From: a bacterium
Lineage (GTDB): Bacteria; Verrucomicrobiota; Verrucomicrobiia; Limisphaerales; J093
Assembly: GCA_021780105.1 (NCBI GenBank)
Contig: JAJXZJ010000035.1
Coordinates: 40,440-104,439 of the forward strand
DNA length: 64,000 nt
Direction: 5' to 3'
Each line of letters begins with the position of its first letter. The stretch's first letter is position 1. The notes under the pieces were generated by a model that made no database searches, was not told where the DNA came from, and saw only the letters and a program-made list of their open reading frames with translations. This document shows, piece by piece, positions 35,277 through 44,678 of this stretch. Position numbers and translations under genes: made by a program.

Positions 35277-36865
35277 AGCCCTTGTCCTTCCGCCTGCGGA
35301 TCGCCCTGCTGTCCGCGGTGATCTCTGGAGCCGTGTTGCTGGGGCTGGGCGCCGCCTCCTGGTTCCTGATCCAACGGCAGGCGGTGGAGGCGATGGACAC
35401 CGAGCTTCGCGCCCTGGGCAGCCGCCACCCCGGATGGCTGGCCAGCCGCGCCAATTTCGAGCGTTTTCGCGGCTCGCTCGCGTTCATCTTCGGGGAAGAA
35501 CACCAGGGCCAGGTCATTTTTCTCGTCAAGGATGCCAGGGGGCAGCGGCTTTACCTCGCGCCGGGCTGGCCTGCCGGGCTGGACCCTGACGCGATTGATG
35601 GCGCACTTGCCGACGCGCCCACGACGCCTGGTCAGACCGCGACGAATGCAGACGGCCTGCCGGTTGGCCTGGGTCGCGGCGGCGCCGGCCGGGGCGGTCG
35701 AGGACTGGGATTCGGCGGCGGGCGTGGCGGGTCGCCCGTGGTTTTCACCAAGGTTCCCCGGTTCTTCACGGCCAGGAGTGCTGACGCTACGTGGCGACTC
35801 GGGGTGATGGGCAACGACGAGTTGCGGCTCGTCGTTGGGCTGAGCTATGAACCGGTCCGGTCGGAGCTGGACCGCCTGCGTAACGTCTTTCTCGTCATGC
35901 TGCCCGCGGCGCTCCTGCTGGTGGGTGGCGGGGGGTGGCTGGTGGCGGGCCGGGCGTTGCGTCCGCTCAAGCGCATCCGCCAGATGGCCGAACGCGTCAC
36001 AGTCCGCGGTCTGGACCAGCGCATCCCGGCGTCGCACGATGACCCGGAAATCACCGCTCTCATCCAGGTGTTGAACGGCATGATGGACCGCCTGGAGACC
36101 AGCTTCCGCCAGGCCACACGCTTCAGTGCTGATGCTTCGCACGAATTGAAAACGCCGCTGGCCATCATGCAGGGCGAACTGGAAAACGCGCTTCAAGCCG
36201 CCGAGCCGGGTTCCGCCACGCAGCAGGTTTTCACCAACCTGCTGGAGGAAACCCAGCGGCTCAAACGCATCACCCGTGGCCTGCTGCTGCTTTCCCAGGC
36301 GGATGCCGGCCAGCTCCGGCTCGCGCGGGAACCGGTTCCCTTGAGCGCCGATCTCGAAGGCATGATCGAAGACGCCCGCGTGCTCACCGCCGAGGCCGGG
36401 TTGCGCCTCGCTGCCGAATTGCAGCCGGACCTCTGGGTTCAAGCGGATCGTGGCCTGCTGCACATGGCGCTGCTGAACCTCATCGCCAATGCCGTCAAAT
36501 ACAACGAAGCTGGCGGGTCCGTCGGCATGACCCTCGCGATCGAGGGGGAGCAGGCGGTGGTGACCGTGTGCAACAGCGGCCCGGGCATTCCAGCGGCGGA
36601 CCAGCCGCGGATTTTTGAACGGTTTTACCGTGGCGATCAGGCCCGGGGGCGGACGACCGACGGACTCGGCCTGGGACTGAGCCTGGCGCGGGAAATCGTC
36701 CATGCCCACCAAGGCCGGCTCGTTCTGCGGGAAAGCCGGCCGGGGCGAACCTGCTTCGCGCTCTCGTTGCCACGGCTGACGCGCCGAGATGCGCCTGGCC
36801 CGGCCGTCGCGGCTGACGCCGCTCGATCCTCAGCCAGTCAACCCGGCGCGGGATTTGCCGATTGA
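35273..36865 (+). CDS. Sensor histidine kinase, heavy-metal type
   Basis: A 530-residue membrane kinase. Two membrane helices (about 10-32 and 203-223) enclose a periplasmic sensor that contains a striking Gly/Arg-rich low-complexity loop (GRGGAGRGGRGLGFGGGRGG). Then come HAMP, the phospho-acceptor motif FSADASHELKTPLAIMQGEL, the N box LLNLIANAVKYNEAGG, and DGLGLGLSLAREIVHAHQGR. It is coupled to the response regulator upstream by a four-base overlap. Confidence 0.92.
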   Translation: MKPLSFRLRIALLSAVISGAVLLGLGAASWFLIQRQAVEAMDTELRALGSRHPGWLASRANFERFRGSLAFIFGEEHQGQVIFLVKDARGQRLYLAPGWPAGLDPDAIDGALADAPTTPGQTATNADGLPVGLGRGGAGRGGRGLGFGGGRGGSPVVFTKVPRFFTARSADATWRLGVMGNDELRLVVGLSYEPVRSELDRLRNVFLVMLPAALLLVGGGGWLVAGRALRPLKRIRQMAERVTVRGLDQRIPASHDDPEITALIQVLNGMMDRLETSFRQATRFSADASHELKTPLAIMQGELENALQAAEPGSATQQVFTNLLEETQRLKRITRGLLLLSQADAGQLRLAREPVPLSADLEGMIEDARVLTAEAGLRLAAELQPDLWVQADRGLLHMALLNLIANAVKYNEAGGSVGMTLAIEGEQAVVTVCNSGPGIPAADQPRIFERFYRGDQARGRTTDGLGLGLSLAREIVHAHQGRLVLRESRPGRTCFALSLPRLTRRDAPGPAVAADAARSSASQPGAGFAD

Positions 36866-37002
36866 TTCGTCCGCAATTGCCGGTCGGTGTTCGGAACGGC
36901 CCGCCGTGGCCCCGTCGTCCCAGTCCTCCCGTGACCGTTTTGTGCCCGCATGGATGTTGTGGTGCTGCCCGCAAACTGGCGTTCCCAGTTCGGCGCGCCC
37001 AA

Positions 37003-38058
37003 CTATTCGGTGAGTTCTTTCAACGAGTGGACCTGTGTTTCCATGCCCTTTATGATCGGCATGGCGCGGCCGAGGACGGTGGTGTCGCTCTCGCCGGGAA
37101 AGCTTTGCAGCACCACGCGCACGGCAGCGATGGGATCGCCGTTGCGGTCGCGCAGAGGCATGGTCACCAGGTAGCGTTTGCCGGACTTGCCGGCGTAGAT
37201 CGTGCCCTTGGCCACGCAGTCCTTCTCCACCGGGCCGGCCGGTTGACCGATTTCCTTCGCGTTGTCGCCGGCGATGAGGCGCAACTCCGGTTTTGCGGTT
37301 GTGCCGGCGAAAAGTTTCAGCCCGAGCAACCGCGGATAGCGCTGCAACGTCTCGCGCACAAGCTGCGCGGCCAGCGTCTCGCGCGGCGTGAAGTTGATGC
37401 GGGTGTCGGCGAAGTAGCTTACGGAATCCGACTTGGTCCAGAAGGCGATCTTGCCCGTGGGATACGTGCTGTCCGTCAGCTCGGGGATCGGTTCCTTGCC
37501 GTCGAAATGAATGCGGATGTGGTTGCCCTTGCACTCGATGGTCAGTTCGTGCCAGACGCCCTTGGAAATCGGCATTTCCGGGCCGATGGGATCGTCGCGG
37601 ACGCCGTTGACGACGCGGTAGAAGCGGAACGTGTTGCCCAGCGAGCTGGCACGCACGACGTAGAAATTTTTCTCGTCCTGCAGCCGGAACGCGATGCCGG
37701 CCATCTGCTCCACCGCGCCGGAGACGGTCTTGAACTTCGTCGTCAGCGTGAAGTCGCTGAAAACCTCGCCGTCGTAAATCAGCAGCGGAAACCGCTCGTC
37801 GGTGGGATCGGTGGACATCTGGGCGAGGACGCGGTGCCGGGCGACCTGTGGCGCCTGCGGCGTGAGCGGCTGGAAGTCGGCGGGCAGGTCGTCGAGGATG
37901 ACCCGCCAGTCGCCCGGCTTGCCGCCGCCGGCCAGCGCGCTGCGAAAGCCTTTCGGCGGCTCGTTCAACGTCGCCTCGCTCAGGTCAAAAACCCGCTCTG
38001 CCGCCCGTGCGGACAGCAGCGCGGCGAGCGCGAGGGCTGCCATCGTCCAGAATCTCAT
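37003..38058 (-). CDS. Secreted LamG/concanavalin-like domain protein
   Basis: A 351-residue exported protein from ATG 38058 with a signal peptide ending ARAAE. The middle has DGEVFSDFTLTTKFKTVSG, GIAFRLQDEKNFYVVRASSL and IRIHFDGKEPIPELTDSTYP, the pattern of the 3-keto-disaccharide-hydrolase/LamG-like (DUF1080-type) domain common in this phylum. The C-terminal third (GTIYAGKSGKRYLVTMPLRD, then VRVVLQSFPGESDTTVLGRA) resembles a PAS/Cache-like extracytoplasmic sensor or cytochrome-linked domain. The function is unknown. Confidence 0.7.
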   Translation of the reverse strand: MRFWTMAALALAALLSARAAERVFDLSEATLNEPPKGFRSALAGGGKPGDWRVILDDLPADFQPLTPQAPQVARHRVLAQMSTDPTDERFPLLIYDGEVFSDFTLTTKFKTVSGAVEQMAGIAFRLQDEKNFYVVRASSLGNTFRFYRVVNGVRDDPIGPEMPISKGVWHELTIECKGNHIRIHFDGKEPIPELTDSTYPTGKIAFWTKSDSVSYFADTRINFTPRETLAAQLVRETLQRYPRLLGLKLFAGTTAKPELRLIAGDNAKEIGQPAGPVEKDCVAKGTIYAGKSGKRYLVTMPLRDRNGDPIAAVRVVLQSFPGESDTTVLGRAMPIIKGMETQVHSLKELTE

Positions 38059-38079
38059 TCCGCCGCAACGTAACAAAAG

Positions 38080-38117
38080 CCGGCGGGGCGACAAGCTTTT
38101 GTCCCGCGCCCCGCCGG
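38080..38117 (-). terminator. Rho-independent terminator after ilvB
   Basis: CCGGCGGGGCG (38080-38090) and CGCCCCGCCGG (38107-38117) form a perfect 11-bp stem. On the minus strand it is followed by CTTTTGTTA. It lies just after the ilvB stop. Confidence 0.75.
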
Positions 38118-38135
38118 TGCTTTGGCCGCCGGCGC

Positions 38136-39944
38136 CTACTCCCAGATCATTTCCTTGACCGTCTTCCCGGCCGGGATGAACGGCAGGACGTGCTCGGTGT
38201 AGGGCGTGATGATGTCGAGCAGATACGGTTCGGACGAATCGAGCATTCGCTGGAGGGCGGCACGGAGGTCGCGCTTGAACACGACGCGCTCGGCGGGGAC
38301 GTTGAAGCCCTTGGCGATGGTCACGAAATCCGGGTAAATCTGCCGCGCGTTCTCGATGTCGCCGAGGTAGGTCTGCCCGCGGTTGCCCTCGTAGAAGCGG
38401 TCTTCCCACTGCACGACCATGCCGAGGTGCTGGTTGTTCAACACGACCGCCTTCGCGGCGATGCCCTCGATGTGCGCCATGGCGAGTTCCTGGACGTTCA
38501 TCAGGAACGAACCGTCGCCATCAATGTCAATCACCTGCCGGTCCGGGCAGGCCACCTTCGCGCCGAGCGCGGCCGGATAGCCAAAGCCCATCGAACCGAG
38601 GCCGGCGCTGGTGATGAACTGCCGCGGCTGCCGGAACTGGTAGAACTGGCCGGCCCACATCTGGTGCTGGCCCACGCCGGTGGTGATGACCGCCTCGCCG
38701 CCGGTCAGCTCGTGCAGCACGGCGATGGCCTCCTGCGGCAGGATCACCTGGCTGGCGTCGCCGCCCATGAGGTCGCGGATGTGCTGGGACTTGAGCGTGT
38801 CGGCGTTGACCTTGTAGCTGAACGGCGCCTTGGCCTTCCATTCGGCAACCTGCGCGTGCCAGCCGTGGAAGCGCTTCTGCACGGGCCGCCCGGCGAGCAG
38901 TTCGTTGAGCCGGCGCAACGCGTGGTGGATGTCGCTCACGATGGGCAGATGCACGCGGCGGTTCTTGTTGATCTCGGAGGCGTCAATGTCCACGTGGACG
39001 ATCGTCCCGTGCTCGCAAAACTTGTCCACCTTGCCGGTCACGCGGTCGTCGAACCGCACGCCGAAGGCGAGCAGCAAATCCGCGCCGGCCACGGCCCAGT
39101 TCGCGTAGGCGGCGCCATGCATGCCGAGCCATTTGAGCGAGAGCGGATGCGTCTCCGGAAACGCGCCGCAGCCCATGATCGTGGTGGCCACCGGAATCTG
39201 CGTGGCCTCGACGAACCGGCGCAGTTCGCCGGCCGCGCTGCTGGAGATGATGCCGCCGCCGGCGTAAAGCACCGGCCGCTCCGCCCGCTCGATGAGGTCG
39301 AGGATCTCCGTCAGCGCGGCGTCGTCCGCGCGCGGTTCCGGGTGGTAGCCGCGGAGGTTGACCGTGTCGGGGAAGACCGGCTGCGCGCGCGACTGCTGGA
39401 CATTCTTCGGCACATCAATCAACACCGGCCCCGGCCGGCCGGTCCCGGCGATGTGAAACGCCTCCTTCACGATGCGCGGCAGGTCATGCACGTCGGTGAC
39501 CAGATAACTGTGCTTCACCACCGGCAGCGTCATGCCGTAAATGTCAGTTTCCTGGAACGCGCCCTTGCCGATCATGCTCTGCGGCACCTGGCCGGTGATG
39601 GCCACGATGGGGACCGAGTCCATGTAGGCATCCGCGATGCCGGTGACGAGGTTGGTGGCGCCCGGCCCGCTGGTGGCCATGCACACGCCCACCTTGCCGC
39701 TGGCGCGGGCGTAACCCTCCGCGGCAAACACGCCGCCCTGCTCGTGGCGGGGCAGATAGACGTGGATTGGTTTCGAACGGGTCAGCGCCTGGTGGATTTC
39801 GAGGCTCGCGCCGCCGGGGTAGGCGAAGATGGCCTCCACGCCCTCGCGCTCGAGGGCGGCCACCAGAATCTCGCTGCCGAGCAGGTCGGTCCTGGCCGCC
39901 GGGGCGGTGGTGGCTTTCGGTGCATTTTTATGTATCGTGCTCAT
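38136..39944 (-). CDS. ilvB: Acetolactate synthase large subunit
   Basis: The thiamine-diphosphate enzyme that makes acetolactate or acetohydroxybutyrate, first step of valine, leucine and isoleucine synthesis; 602 residues. The catalytic Glu lies in [56 protein letters not shown] and the ThDP motif [20 protein letters not shown] are diagnostic. The small regulatory subunit ilvN is not adjacent. Upstream on the same strand is a Leu/Val-rich leader peptide, a terminator hairpin and a promoter, giving an attenuation system (separate entries). Confidence 0.97.
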   Translation of the reverse strand: MSTIHKNAPKATTAPAARTDLLGSEILVAALEREGVEAIFAYPGGASLEIHQALTRSKPIHVYLPRHEQGGVFAAEGYARASGKVGVCMATSGPGATNLVTGIADAYMDSVPIVAITGQVPQSMIGKGAFQETDIYGMTLPVVKHSYLVTDVHDLPRIVKEAFHIAGTGRPGPVLIDVPKNVQQSRAQPVFPDTVNLRGYHPEPRADDAALTEILDLIERAERPVLYAGGGIISSSAAGELRRFVEATQIPVATTIMGCGAFPETHPLSLKWLGMHGAAYANWAVAGADLLLAFGVRFDDRVTGKVDKFCEHGTIVHVDIDASEINKNRRVHLPIVSDIHHALRRLNELLAGRPVQKRFHGWHAQVAEWKAKAPFSYKVNADTLKSQHIRDLMGGDASQVILPQEAIAVLHELTGGEAVITTGVGQHQMWAGQFYQFRQPRQFITSAGLGSMGFGYPAALGAKVACPDRQVIDIDGDGSFLMNVQELAMAHIEGIAAKAVVLNNQHLGMVVQWEDRFYEGNRGQTYLGDIENARQIYPDFVTIAKGFNVPAERVVFKRDLRAALQRMLDSSEPYLLDIITPYTEHVLPFIPAGKTVKEMIWE

Positions 39945-39977
39945 TTCTGTTGCAAGTTGGCGGCCCGGTGCGGAGGC

Positions 39978-40013
39978 AATAAAAAACCCACGACCGTCGG
40001 CCAGCCGTGGGTG
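39978..40013 (-). terminator. ilvB attenuator terminator
   Basis: On the minus strand ACCCACG and CGTGGGT make a 7-bp stem followed at once by TTTTTTATT, 34 nt before the ilvB ATG. Upstream in the leader, AGCCGT (in the leader codons) can pair with ACGGCT of the terminator's left arm, and TTTGTCG pairs with CGACAAA, giving alternative structures expected of transcription attenuation. Confidence 0.8.
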
Positions 40014-40029
40014 ATTTGTCGAAATTTGC

Positions 40030-40107
40030 CTACGCCCGACAAAGCCCCGCGGCGTCGCCTCCTACGACGACGACCAGCAGACGGCTTGGGCAAACGATCA
40101 GCATCAT
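40030..40107 (-). CDS. ilvB leader peptide (branched-chain attenuator)
   Basis: A 25-residue reading frame, too short for usual gene calling. It opens [15 protein letters not shown] and ends CRA, so it has five branched-chain codons in a row (Leu plus four Val) and two more Leu, one Ile and one Val nearby. It is followed by an intrinsic terminator and then ilvB. Ribosome stalling at scarce Leu- or Val-tRNA would prevent the terminator forming. Inferred from layout; no experimental support in the sequence. Confidence 0.75.
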   Translation of the reverse strand: MMLIVCPSRLLVVVVGGDAAGLCRA

Positions 40108-40116
40108 TACGTTTGA

Positions 40117-40146
40117 ACTTTAGCGGCGCCGCGGGCGGGCGGTCAA
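40117..40146 (-). promoter_or_regulatory. Sigma-70-type promoter for the ilvB leader
   Basis: On the minus strand TTGACC (-35, 40141-40146) and TAAAGT (-10, 40117-40122) are 18 bp apart. Transcription would start only a few bases before the leader ATG at 40107, so the leader would be nearly leaderless. Confidence 0.6.
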
Positions 40147-40159
40147 GTCCGATCCTTGC

Positions 40160-41038
40160 TCAGCCTTCCTTGAGCAGCGCGATGAACTGCTTCATCGCCG
40201 TGGAAAGGACCTTGCTCCGTTTGTGAATCAGGGCGATGGGGCGGAACAGATCGGTGCCTTCGATGTTGATCACCGCCAGGGTCTGCTTGGCGATCTCCTG
40301 CGTGATGGTGGATTGCGGGACGACGGCGATGCCGGCGTCAATTTCCACCGCGCGCTTCACGGTTTCGACGTTGTCGAACTCCATGACGGAGTTCACGGAG
40401 ACGCCGTGCTCGCGCAGAACCTTGTCAATCGCCTTCCGCGTGGGGATGTCCGGCTCGAAGGAGATGAATTTCTGGCCGGCCAGCGCGCTGAGCTTCACCG
40501 TCTTGTGACGCGCCAGCGGGTGCTGCGGATGGCAGATCAGCACCATCGGCTCCTTCTTGAGCGGCACCAGCTCCAGTTTGGAATCCCGCGCCGGATAGGC
40601 CACCAGGCCCAGGTCCACGACGTTGCCAAGCACGTCCTCGTAAACCTGGTTGGACCGGCGGTATTCGACGTGGATGTTCACCGTCGGGTAGCTTTTGAGG
40701 TAGCGCTTGATGTAGGGCGGCAGGTCATGCAACCCGATGCTGTAGATCGTCGCGAGCCGGATGGTGCCGGAGATGATGTCCTTGAGTTCCTGCAACCGGG
40801 TGTGCAGTTCCTCGTAAGATTGCACGATTTGCTTGCTGGTGTCGTAAAGCACCTGCCCCTCGCGCGTGAGCCGGAACTTTTTCTTGCTGCGTTCGATGAG
40901 CAGCGACTTGAATTGACGCTCCAGCGAGCTGATCTGCTGGCTGACGGCGGACTGGGTGATGTGATTAATCTGAGCGGCCTTGGTGAAACTCTCCGTTTCC
41001 GTCAGATCACAGAAGACTTTCAGACTCTCGATTTGCAT
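40160..41038 (-). CDS. LysR-family transcriptional regulator
   Basis: A 292-residue regulator from ATG 41038. The helix-turn-helix part is MQIESLKVFCDLTETESFTK then INHITQSAVSQQISSLERQF. The effector-binding half carries IYSIGLHDLPPYIKRYLKSY and VDLGLVAYPARDSKLELVPL, in the CysB/CysL style. It lies just upstream of the ilvB leader on the same strand and downstream of the phosphorylase gene, so it could influence ilvB, but the ligand is unknown. Confidence 0.92.
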   Translation of the reverse strand: MQIESLKVFCDLTETESFTKAAQINHITQSAVSQQISSLERQFKSLLIERSKKKFRLTREGQVLYDTSKQIVQSYEELHTRLQELKDIISGTIRLATIYSIGLHDLPPYIKRYLKSYPTVNIHVEYRRSNQVYEDVLGNVVDLGLVAYPARDSKLELVPLKKEPMVLICHPQHPLARHKTVKLSALAGQKFISFEPDIPTRKAIDKVLREHGVSVNSVMEFDNVETVKRAVEIDAGIAVVPQSTITQEIAKQTLAVINIEGTDLFRPIALIHKRSKVLSTAMKQFIALLKEG

Positions 41039-41078
41039 GAGCAAAGATGAACCCAAATTTCGGCGTTAGTCAACCCTA

Positions 41079-41987
41079 TTAATGCAATCCATTCCCGCCG
41101 TTGTTTTCGCCCGCCGCCGTGGCCGGGAGCCATGCCGCCAGCAGCCGGCCCGCCGCCGTCCCGGCCCGCCGCGCCGCCGCGAGCACGTCCCCGTGCGACA
41201 GTCTCCCGCGCCCGCGCCCGGCGGCCGGATTGGCCAGGCAGGACAATCCCGCCACCCGCAACGCGCATTGCCGCGCCACGATGGCCTCCGGCACGGTGCT
41301 CATCCCCACCGCATCCGCCCCCAGCCCCGCCAGGGCGCGGATTTCCGCCGGCGTTTCATAGCTGGGGCCGGACACGGCCGCATAGACGCCGACGCGCAGG
41401 CGCACGCCCGCCCGCCGTGCCGCGCGCCGCAGCTCGCGCCGCAGCCCGGCGTCGTAAACGGCGGACAAATCCACGAACCGCTCCCCGCCGGCCGCCGGCC
41501 CCCGCAGCGGATTCGCGCCCATCAGGTTGAGGTGGTCGCGGATCACCATGAAATCGCCGGGCGGGAAACGCGGGTTGATGGCGCCCGCCGCGTTGGTCAA
41601 CAGCACCGTTTCGAGGCCCAGCGCCGCGAGCACCCGTATCGGGAAGGTCACCACCGCCAGCGCATGGCCCTCGTAATAATGCGCCCGGCCCGCCAAAACC
41701 GCCACTGCGACGCCGGCCAGCTCGCCGAAAACCAGTTCCCCGGCGTGGCCGTCCACCGTCGTCGGGACGAAACCCGGAATTTCGCGGTAAGGAATCGTTG
41801 ATTCGGCTTGGATTTCCTGTCGCACGGCGTGGAAGCCGCTGCCGAGGACGATGGCCAGCTTCGGGGCGAGCCGTGTCCGTGCGCGAATCCGCCGCACCGC
41901 CGCAGCCACGTCCAGGGCACCGGCCGGCGCGGGAGGCTCGCCGGCTTCCCGACGCGCGGGACCAACGTGTCGGCTTGATTTCTCCAT
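41079..41987 (-). CDS. Purine nucleoside phosphorylase
   Basis: A 302-residue enzyme of the trimeric PNP family, which splits guanosine or inosine with phosphate. Marks are LAIVLGSGFHAVRQEIQAES, GHAGELVFGELAGV, AGRAHYYEGHALAVVTFPIR, TNAAGAINPRFPPGDFMVIR and GPSYETPAEIRALAGLGADA followed by VGMSTVPEAIVAR. ATG 41987 is the natural start. It is divergent from the MoeB-like gene and codirectional with the LysR gene. Confidence 0.92.
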   Translation of the reverse strand: MEKSSRHVGPARREAGEPPAPAGALDVAAAVRRIRARTRLAPKLAIVLGSGFHAVRQEIQAESTIPYREIPGFVPTTVDGHAGELVFGELAGVAVAVLAGRAHYYEGHALAVVTFPIRVLAALGLETVLLTNAAGAINPRFPPGDFMVIRDHLNLMGANPLRGPAAGGERFVDLSAVYDAGLRRELRRAARRAGVRLRVGVYAAVSGPSYETPAEIRALAGLGADAVGMSTVPEAIVARQCALRVAGLSCLANPAAGRGRGRLSHGDVLAAARRAGTAAGRLLAAWLPATAAGENNGGNGLH

Positions 41988-42022
41988 GAGCAAAACTACG
42001 TTGCCCGAAACGTAGGCGAACC

Positions 42023-43171
42023 ATGCCGCTCAGCAAAGATGAAATGTGCCGTTACGCGCGCCACCTCGCCCTGCCGGAGGTGGGTGCGGCCGGCCAGGAA
42101 AAGCTCCGCGCCAGCCGCGTCCTGTGCGTCGGCGCCGGCGGGCTGGGTTCGCCCGCGGCCATGTATCTGGCCGCGGCGGGCGTCGGCACGCTGGGGCTGG
42201 TGGATTTTGACACCGTGGATTTCTCCAATCTCCAGCGGCAGCTCCTGCACGGCACGCCGGATGTCGGCCGGCCGAAAACCGAGTCGGCCCGCGACACGTT
42301 GCGCCGGCTGAACCCGGACGTGGCAATCCGTCTGCACCCGGTGCGGCTCGCCGCGGCGAACGCCGCCGAAATCATCGGCGCCTACGACCTCGTGGTGGAC
42401 GGCGCGGACAATTTCCCGACCCGCTACCTGACCAACGACGCCTGCGTGTGGTTGAAGAAGCCCTATTTTTACGGCTCCATTTTCCGGTTCGAGGGCCAGG
42501 CGAGCGTCTTCGCGCCGCACCTGGGCGGGCCGTGTTACCGCTGCCTGTTCCCCGAACCGCCGCCGCCGGGCGCCGCGCCGAACTGCGCCGAGGGCGGCGT
42601 GCTGGGCGTGCTGCCGGGCGTGATCGGCTGCCTGCAGGCCACGGAGGCGATGAAGCTCATCCTCGGCGCCGGCCGGCCGCTGCTGGGGCGGTTGCTGGTG
42701 TTCGACGCGCTGGCGATGCAGTTCCGCGAAATCAAAGTGCGGCGCGACCCGGCCTGCCCGGTGTGCGGCACCAATCCCAGCATAAGGAAATTGATGGACT
42801 ACGATCCGTTTTGCCACGGAAGCAGCGGCCCGCCGCCGGCGGACGCGGAAACCGACGAAATCACCGTGCAGGAGTTGCGGCGGGTCCTGGCGGATCCCGG
42901 CGCGGGCGTGCGCGTCCTCGACATTCGCGAGCCGTTCGAGGCGCGAATTGCCCGGCTGGAGGGCGTGCCCTTGCTGCCGCTGAGCGAGCTGGCGGCGCGC
43001 TGCGCCGAGCTGGATCCGCGGCAAACCTATTATTTGCTGTGCCACGCCGGCGTGCGGTCGCGCCACGCGACGGCCTTCCTCAAGGCGCGCGGCTTCCGCC
43101 ATGTGAAAAGCGTGCGCGGCGGCATCGCGGCGTGGTCGGCGGAAATTGATCCGGCCGTGCCGCGCTACTGA
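42023..43171 (+). CDS. MoeB/ThiF-type adenylyltransferase with rhodanese domain
   Basis: A 382-residue E1-like enzyme that adenylates the C-terminus of a sulfur-carrier protein (MoaD or ThiS type) and can supply sulfur through its rhodanese domain. The nucleotide site is CVGAGGLGSPAAMYLAAAG; structural zinc cysteines are CYRC and CPVC; the C-terminal rhodanese active site is CHAGVRS (Cys340). The domain fusion is the MoeZ/MOCS3 pattern. No sulfur-carrier gene is adjacent, so the pathway (molybdopterin, thiamine or another) is open. Confidence 0.92.
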   Translation: MPLSKDEMCRYARHLALPEVGAAGQEKLRASRVLCVGAGGLGSPAAMYLAAAGVGTLGLVDFDTVDFSNLQRQLLHGTPDVGRPKTESARDTLRRLNPDVAIRLHPVRLAAANAAEIIGAYDLVVDGADNFPTRYLTNDACVWLKKPYFYGSIFRFEGQASVFAPHLGGPCYRCLFPEPPPPGAAPNCAEGGVLGVLPGVIGCLQATEAMKLILGAGRPLLGRLLVFDALAMQFREIKVRRDPACPVCGTNPSIRKLMDYDPFCHGSSGPPPADAETDEITVQELRRVLADPGAGVRVLDIREPFEARIARLEGVPLLPLSELAARCAELDPRQTYYLLCHAGVRSRHATAFLKARGFRHVKSVRGGIAAWSAEIDPAVPRY

Positions 43172-43253
43172 TCACGGTGACGCGCGATGAACCACGTTTT
43201 CTTTTCGGATAATTTTGCTTTGCCGCCCGGCGGCGCTTCCTCATTCTCCTGAC

Positions 43254-43754
43254 ATGGGCACACGGCGTGAAGCCCGCGAACGCGCGGTGCAATTCTTGTT
43301 TCAAGCTGACCTGAACCCGCCGGACGATCTGCCGGCGGCGCTGGACCGTTTTTGGGAGTCGCAGCGCGCCGCGGCGCTGGCGGAGGACAAGGGCGGGGCC
43401 ACGTATGGCCAGCCGCTGACGCTGCCCCCGCCCACCGCCGCCGAAACCGCCGTCCGCGTGTTCGCCGATCCGCTGATCCTGGGCACCTACGAGCACCGTG
43501 CCGAGCTGGACGCGGAAATTGTGCTGCACGCCAAGAACTGGGATCTCCACCGCATGGCCGTGGTGGACCGCAACATCCTCCGCCTCGCCATCTTCGAAAT
43601 GCGTTTCCGCGAGGACATCCCGCCGGTCGTCAGCATCAACGAGGCGGTGGACATCGCGAAAAAATTCTCCACCGAGGAGAGCGGCAAGTTCGTCAACGGC
43701 ATCCTCGACAAGATCCGCGGCCAGTTGATGCGGCCCGCCCGGATCGTGAAATGA
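43254..43754 (+). CDS. nusB: Transcription antitermination factor NusB
   Basis: A 166-residue all-helical protein that binds boxA RNA with ribosomal protein S10. Family signatures are MGTRREARERAVQFLFQADL at the N-terminus, HRMAVVDRNILRLAIFEMRF, and INEAVDIAKKFSTEESGKFV then NGILDKI. It is slightly long because of an insertion around residues 30-65 (Ala/Pro-rich). ATG 43254 fits the family start. Confidence 0.93.
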   Translation: MGTRREARERAVQFLFQADLNPPDDLPAALDRFWESQRAAALAEDKGGATYGQPLTLPPPTAAETAVRVFADPLILGTYEHRAELDAEIVLHAKNWDLHRMAVVDRNILRLAIFEMRFREDIPPVVSINEAVDIAKKFSTEESGKFVNGILDKIRGQLMRPARIVK

Positions 43755-43811
43755 GCCGGCCCGCCCGCCAACTTCCACCCGCTCCGCCGGCCCGGCCGTC
43801 CCCGTGAGCGT

Positions 43812-44642
43812 ATGTTCGCCGACCTCCACCTCCACACGCTTTTCTCGGACGGCACCTACACGCCGGACGAACTGGCCGGTCACGCCCGCCGGCTCGGGCT
43901 GGCCGCCGTGGCCATCACCGACCACGATTCGATGGAGGGCTGCGACTGGATGGCCTCGGCCTGCGCCCAGAACGGGCTGGAATTTGTCCCCGGCGTGGAA
44001 CTGACCGCCGAACTCGACGGCTACGAACTGCACCTGCTCGGCTACTTCCTCGACCGCCACCATCCGCGGCTCGTCCGCGAACTGGCGCGGTTCCAGGTGG
44101 TCCGGCAGAACCGCATCCGCGAAATGGTCGCGCGCCTGAACCAGTTGCAAATCCCGCTCCAGGCGGACGCCGTGTTCGCGCTGGCCAATTGCCACGCGCC
44201 CGGCCGGCCGCATGTGGCCCGCGCCCTGGTGCAGGCCGGTTTTGTCAGTTGCCTGGACGAGGCCTTTGACCGTTTTCTCAAGAAACACCGGCCAGCCTGG
44301 GTGCCGAAATTCAAGTTGCCGGCCGCCGACGCCGTCACGCTCGTCCACGAGGCGGGCGGGCTGGCCGTCATGGCGCATCCGGGCATCAACCACATTGACC
44401 ACCTGATTCCTCCGCTGGTCGAGGCCGGGCTGGACGGCTTGGAATGCTTCCACGCCAAACACTCGACCGCCACCACCGAATATTATCTGCTCCTGGCCGA
44501 CGCGCACCGGCTGCTCGTGACCGGCGGCTCCGACTGCCACGGGTTGAGCAAGGGCAAACCGCTCATCGGCACCGTGAAACTGCCCTACGATTACTTTGCC
44601 CGGCTCAAGGCCGCCGCACCGCCAGCGCGGAGCACAGGCTGA
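43812..44642 (+). CDS. PHP-domain phosphoesterase
   Basis: A 276-residue PHP protein. Metal motifs are FADLHLHTLFSDGTYTPDEL, AVAITDHDSMEGCDWM, PGVELTAELDGYELHLLGY and VMAHPGINHIDHLIPPLVEA, with SDCHG near the end. It is similar in size and order to YciV/RNase AM (3',5'-nucleoside bisphosphate phosphatase), the likely role. It follows nusB and precedes ftsY on the same strand. Confidence 0.88.
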   Translation: MFADLHLHTLFSDGTYTPDELAGHARRLGLAAVAITDHDSMEGCDWMASACAQNGLEFVPGVELTAELDGYELHLLGYFLDRHHPRLVRELARFQVVRQNRIREMVARLNQLQIPLQADAVFALANCHAPGRPHVARALVQAGFVSCLDEAFDRFLKKHRPAWVPKFKLPAADAVTLVHEAGGLAVMAHPGINHIDHLIPPLVEAGLDGLECFHAKHSTATTEYYLLLADAHRLLVTGGSDCHGLSKGKPLIGTVKLPYDYFARLKAAAPPARSTG

Positions 44643-44678
44643 GGCCGCCGGCCGCGTTCATTTTTTGCAATCGCTCAC

